A stretch of 64,000 nt of DNA from positions 186,001 to 250,000 of the forward strand of contig NZ_CAKTFO010000001.1 in NCBI RefSeq assembly GCF_934560975.1, read 5' to 3'. The translations under genes and the position numbers were made by a program. The notes under the pieces are model-generated. The model worked only from the letters and a program-made list of their open reading frames with translations, had not been told where the DNA came from and did no database searches. Shown here piece by piece: positions 61,807-64,000 of this stretch. The first letter of the stretch is position 1. Every line of letters starts with the position of its first letter. This DNA comes from an uncultured Sphingomonas sp. GTDB taxonomy: Bacteria; Pseudomonadota; Alphaproteobacteria; Sphingomonadales; Sphingomonadaceae.

Positions 61807-64000
61807 TGCGGGCCTTTCTTGTAGAGCTGGTTCACCGCCAGCACGAGGAACATGTAATTGGTCTCGCCGCCGCCCAATACATATTCGGTCTGCTGCCAGA
61901 AATAGGGCCATACCTTCAGTTCAGGCAGATCGGGCCGGATCAAGGCGGTGCCGGACACGACCCCGCCGGGAATGTAGCTCCAGTCCGCGCGGTTGACGCC
62001 GTAAGCGGTGGTGGCCGAATGCGAACCGACGCCGCTGGCGAAGGATGCGGTGTTCTGGCCCGGATGCACGCCCAGCACGAAGTTGAGCGCGTTCACGAAA
62101 TTGCCGGTGGGGACCAGATCGGGCCAGCCCTTGTGCAGCATCCACTGCTTCACGCCATATTCCTGAATGATCCAGCCCGCGCCCCAGATGTCGGGCTTGT
62201 AGGGCACGCCATAAGGCGAATCCGCCTTGGCCGCGGCGGCGAGCTTCGCCTGATAGGCGGCGACGGCGGTGCGGACCTCCGCCTTGAACGCGGCGTCGGG
62301 CACCCGGTCGATCACGGATGCGATCGCCCAGCCGGCCTGGTCGATCTTGGCGACGATGTCGCTCTTCATCGCGACCAGTCGATCCATATAGGCCGTGTCG
62401 CCGGTGGACAGGTACAGTTCGCTCAGCGCAAACGCCTTGGCATCGACGCTGGTGGCGCGGTCGATCGCCTTGCCGGCAATGTCGCGCGCGGCGGCGAGCG
62501 TTTCGGCCGCCAGCTTCGCATCCTGCGTCCGCATCACGCGTGCGACCGTGGCCAATTGCCCGGCCACCTCGATCTCGCGATTGGGATTGTCTTCGGTGAA
62601 GACCAGCCGGTCGTCCGCCTTGATCGGCGGCCCCTGGAAATAGGTGCCGAGCCCCGCCACCGGCTTGTTGACCACATTGTCGGTCGAACTCGATGCGTCG
62701 CCCAGCAACGTATATTGTTTCAGCGTGGCGTCCTGGATGCCGCGATACAGCCGCCCGAACGCGCGATAGCTGCCCATGACGCTCAACAGGCCATGTTCGA
62801 TCTGCTGGATCGCATCGTTCCTGCCGTCGGGCTGGTGGATCTCCACCAGATGCTTGACCTGATCGATCGTGGTCGCGTCATAGTTGAGGCCGAACTCCTC
62901 CACCATCTTCGCCAGCAGCCAGGTGGTGCCCATCTGGCTTTCCACCCGCAGGTCATAATCGCCGGCATCGTGCCAGCCGCCCGCGTCCAGTCCCGGCACA
63001 TGCTGCAACGGCTTGAACCTGGTCAGCGTGGACGGGCCCTGCGCATAACCGTCGAAATGGTTGAGGTTGACCGGCGCCATCAGCGCGTCGTCCATATGGT
63101 CCAGGCCGTGCCAGACCCGGTATTTCTCCTCCACCCGCATGTGGCACATCTGGACCGGCAGGAAATATTCCAGCGTCGGCTGCCACACATGGCGGTCATA
63201 GACGTCGTCGCCGATCTTGAACGGCTGCGTCTCCTTGCCGCGATAGGTGGCGACATACATTCCGGGCGTGGTCACGTCCGAAAAGTCCCAGGTGCGATAT
63301 CCGTAGCGGAGGAAGCGGCCCCATGACGCGGGCGTCCCGCGCTTCACCTCTTCGCGTCCCGTGCCCGTCAGGCGATAGAGGCGGGCGGTGTCGGCGGCGC
63401 TGTCCGCCGGGTCCTGCTCCACCACCAATTGCTTGGGCTGCTGGGTCATGTAGCCGACCTGCGACACTTGCAGCACCGGATCATATTTCCAGCCGGGCAC
63501 GACGTTGGGCGTCACCACCCACTCGATCGCGCCCTTGGTGGCGCCGGCCGGCACCAGCCCGCGCACGATATACCAGGCATTGTTGAGGTTGCCGCGCCCG
63601 TCGATCAGCGCCAGCGCGCCGGTCTTGCTCTCGATCGTCATCCGCTGCGTGTCGCTTTCGGGCGCGACCACCAGCGTGGTGCCGCCGCTGGCGAGCGGGG
63701 CGGCGATCTGCTCGCCGGTGGCGTCAGGCGTCATCGGGCCGTCCGCCTGCCGGGTGAAGATGCCCGACTGGTTGCCCATCAGCCAGCTCTTGCCGAACAG
63801 GTCGGTCGGGAACAGCTCCAGGTTGAAGCCGACCTTGCCGACATATTTGGCGGGCAGCGGTTGATCCAGGTCGACGCGGATGCGGAAGCTGTCGCCCTCC
63901 AGCGGCGTGACGCTGACCGAATAGCCCATCTTCAGGTCGGGGTAGACGATCGGGTTGAAGCCGGTGCGGTCCTTGGCCGGATCGGGAAAGGACAGGTGCC
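61803..64000 (-). CDS. GH9-family glucanase, N-terminus beyond the window
   Basis: About 731 residues are visible, with the frame running off the right edge. An N-terminal Ig-like/cellulase-N domain (DFSDVTTPGMYVATYRGKET) leads into the alpha6/alpha6 barrel with DAGGWHDAGDYDLRVESQMG, whose aspartates are the catalytic base of GH9, then LVPTGNFVNALNFVLGVHPG, and ends MFLVLAVNQLYKKGPQ. GH9 enzymes cut beta-1,4-glucans such as cellulose, xyloglucan or related polymers. The stop overlaps the galM start. Without the N-terminus the signal peptide and any carbohydrate-binding modules cannot be judged. Confidence 0.9.
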   Translation of the reverse strand, partial: HLSFPDPAKDRTGFNPIVYPDLKMGYSVSVTPLEGDSFRIRVDLDQPLPAKYVGKVGFNLELFPTDLFGKSWLMGNQSGIFTRQADGPMTPDATGEQIAAPLASGGTTLVVAPESDTQRMTIESKTGALALIDGRGNLNNAWYIVRGLVPAGATKGAIEWVVTPNVVPGWKYDPVLQVSQVGYMTQQPKQLVVEQDPADSAADTARLYRLTGTGREEVKRGTPASWGRFLRYGYRTWDFSDVTTPGMYVATYRGKETQPFKIGDDVYDRHVWQPTLEYFLPVQMCHMRVEEKYRVWHGLDHMDDALMAPVNLNHFDGYAQGPSTLTRFKPLQHVPGLDAGGWHDAGDYDLRVESQMGTTWLLAKMVEEFGLNYDATTIDQVKHLVEIHQPDGRNDAIQQIEHGLLSVMGSYRAFGRLYRGIQDATLKQYTLLGDASSSTDNVVNKPVAGLGTYFQGPPIKADDRLVFTEDNPNREIEVAGQLATVARVMRTQDAKLAAETLAAARDIAGKAIDRATSVDAKAFALSELYLSTGDTAYMDRLVAMKSDIVAKIDQAGWAIASVIDRVPDAAFKAEVRTAVAAYQAKLAAAAKADSPYGVPYKPDIWGAGWIIQEYGVKQWMLHKGWPDLVPTGNFVNALNFVLGVHPGQNTASFASGVGSHSATTAYGVNRADWSYIPGGVVSGTALIRPDLPELKVWPYFWQQTEYVLGGGETNYMFLVLAVNQLYKKGPQ

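Noticed and set aside
1..64000. CRISPR arrays, prophage or tandem repeat blocks
   Set aside because: No regularly spaced repeat series and no phage structural genes are visible; the short palindromes found do not have CRISPR spacing.

Overview
The window comes from a GC-rich alphaproteobacterium, most likely a sphingomonad (Sphingomonas or a close relative). The reasons are the PEPxxWA-CTERM protein, the DUF3035/BamF-type lipoprotein behind lspA, the TonB-receptor-centred carbohydrate gene set, the very large NAD-dependent glutamate dehydrogenase, and GC content in the mid to upper sixties. It reads as chromosome: housekeeping genes (ileS, lspA, rnc, era, two tRNA genes) are interleaved with accessory blocks, and no integrase, relaxase, plasmid replication gene, prophage or CRISPR array was seen.

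Layout. 1-2070: the end of motA, then motB (flagellar stator), converging on a lytic transglycosylase. 2197-8429: tamA-tamB, overlapping by one base. 8430-11366: a sparse stretch with a DUF808 membrane protein, a probable frameshifted secreted-protein gene and an orphan IS630-type HTH protein. 11374-15751: a beta-helix lipoprotein followed by a TonB-dependent receptor. 15962-23759: a compact VirB-type type IV secretion operon (virB1-2-3-4-6-9-10-11 order) whose later genes mostly overlap by ATGA and which has no virB5, virB7, virB8 or virD4; virB10 carries a 12-base homopolymer. 23975-28459: a GH35 and GH31 pair resembling xyloglucan-oligosaccharide enzymes. 28537-33678: LigD, Ku and a phospholipase D-like protein (non-homologous end joining plus lipid metabolism). 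33719-36199: era, rnc and a TauE/SafE permease. 36347-37691: tRNA-His and a 2OG-Fe(II) oxygenase-like gene. 37798-43675: leucine-type dehydrogenase, ileS, lspA, BamF-like lipoprotein and pirin. 43883-49853: NAD-glutamate dehydrogenase and a PAS-domain protein. 49967-51533: tRNA-Thr, a PEP-CTERM protein and a glyoxalase I. 51648-58561: a HerA-like ATPase, an FrhB-like iron-sulfur flavoprotein overlapping a polysaccharide pyruvyl transferase, an nhaA remnant and a large HAD-family protein, which together look like an envelope-polysaccharide module. 58687-64000: histidine phosphatase, NAD(P)HX dehydratase, a small acidic protein, an aldose 1-epimerase and a GH9 glucanase cut by the window edge.

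Functional themes are envelope biogenesis (TamAB, LspA, BamF-like, pyruvylation), plant-polysaccharide use (GH9, GH31, GH35, mutarotase, TonB receptor), DNA break repair, and a stripped-down type IV secretion machine. The items most worth following up are the missing core genes and homopolymer in the secretion operon, a composition-anomalous patch inside the ileS editing domain, the pyruvyl transferase/FrhB couple, and two frameshifted gene remnants. All functional names come from reading motifs and domain order; no database search was run.
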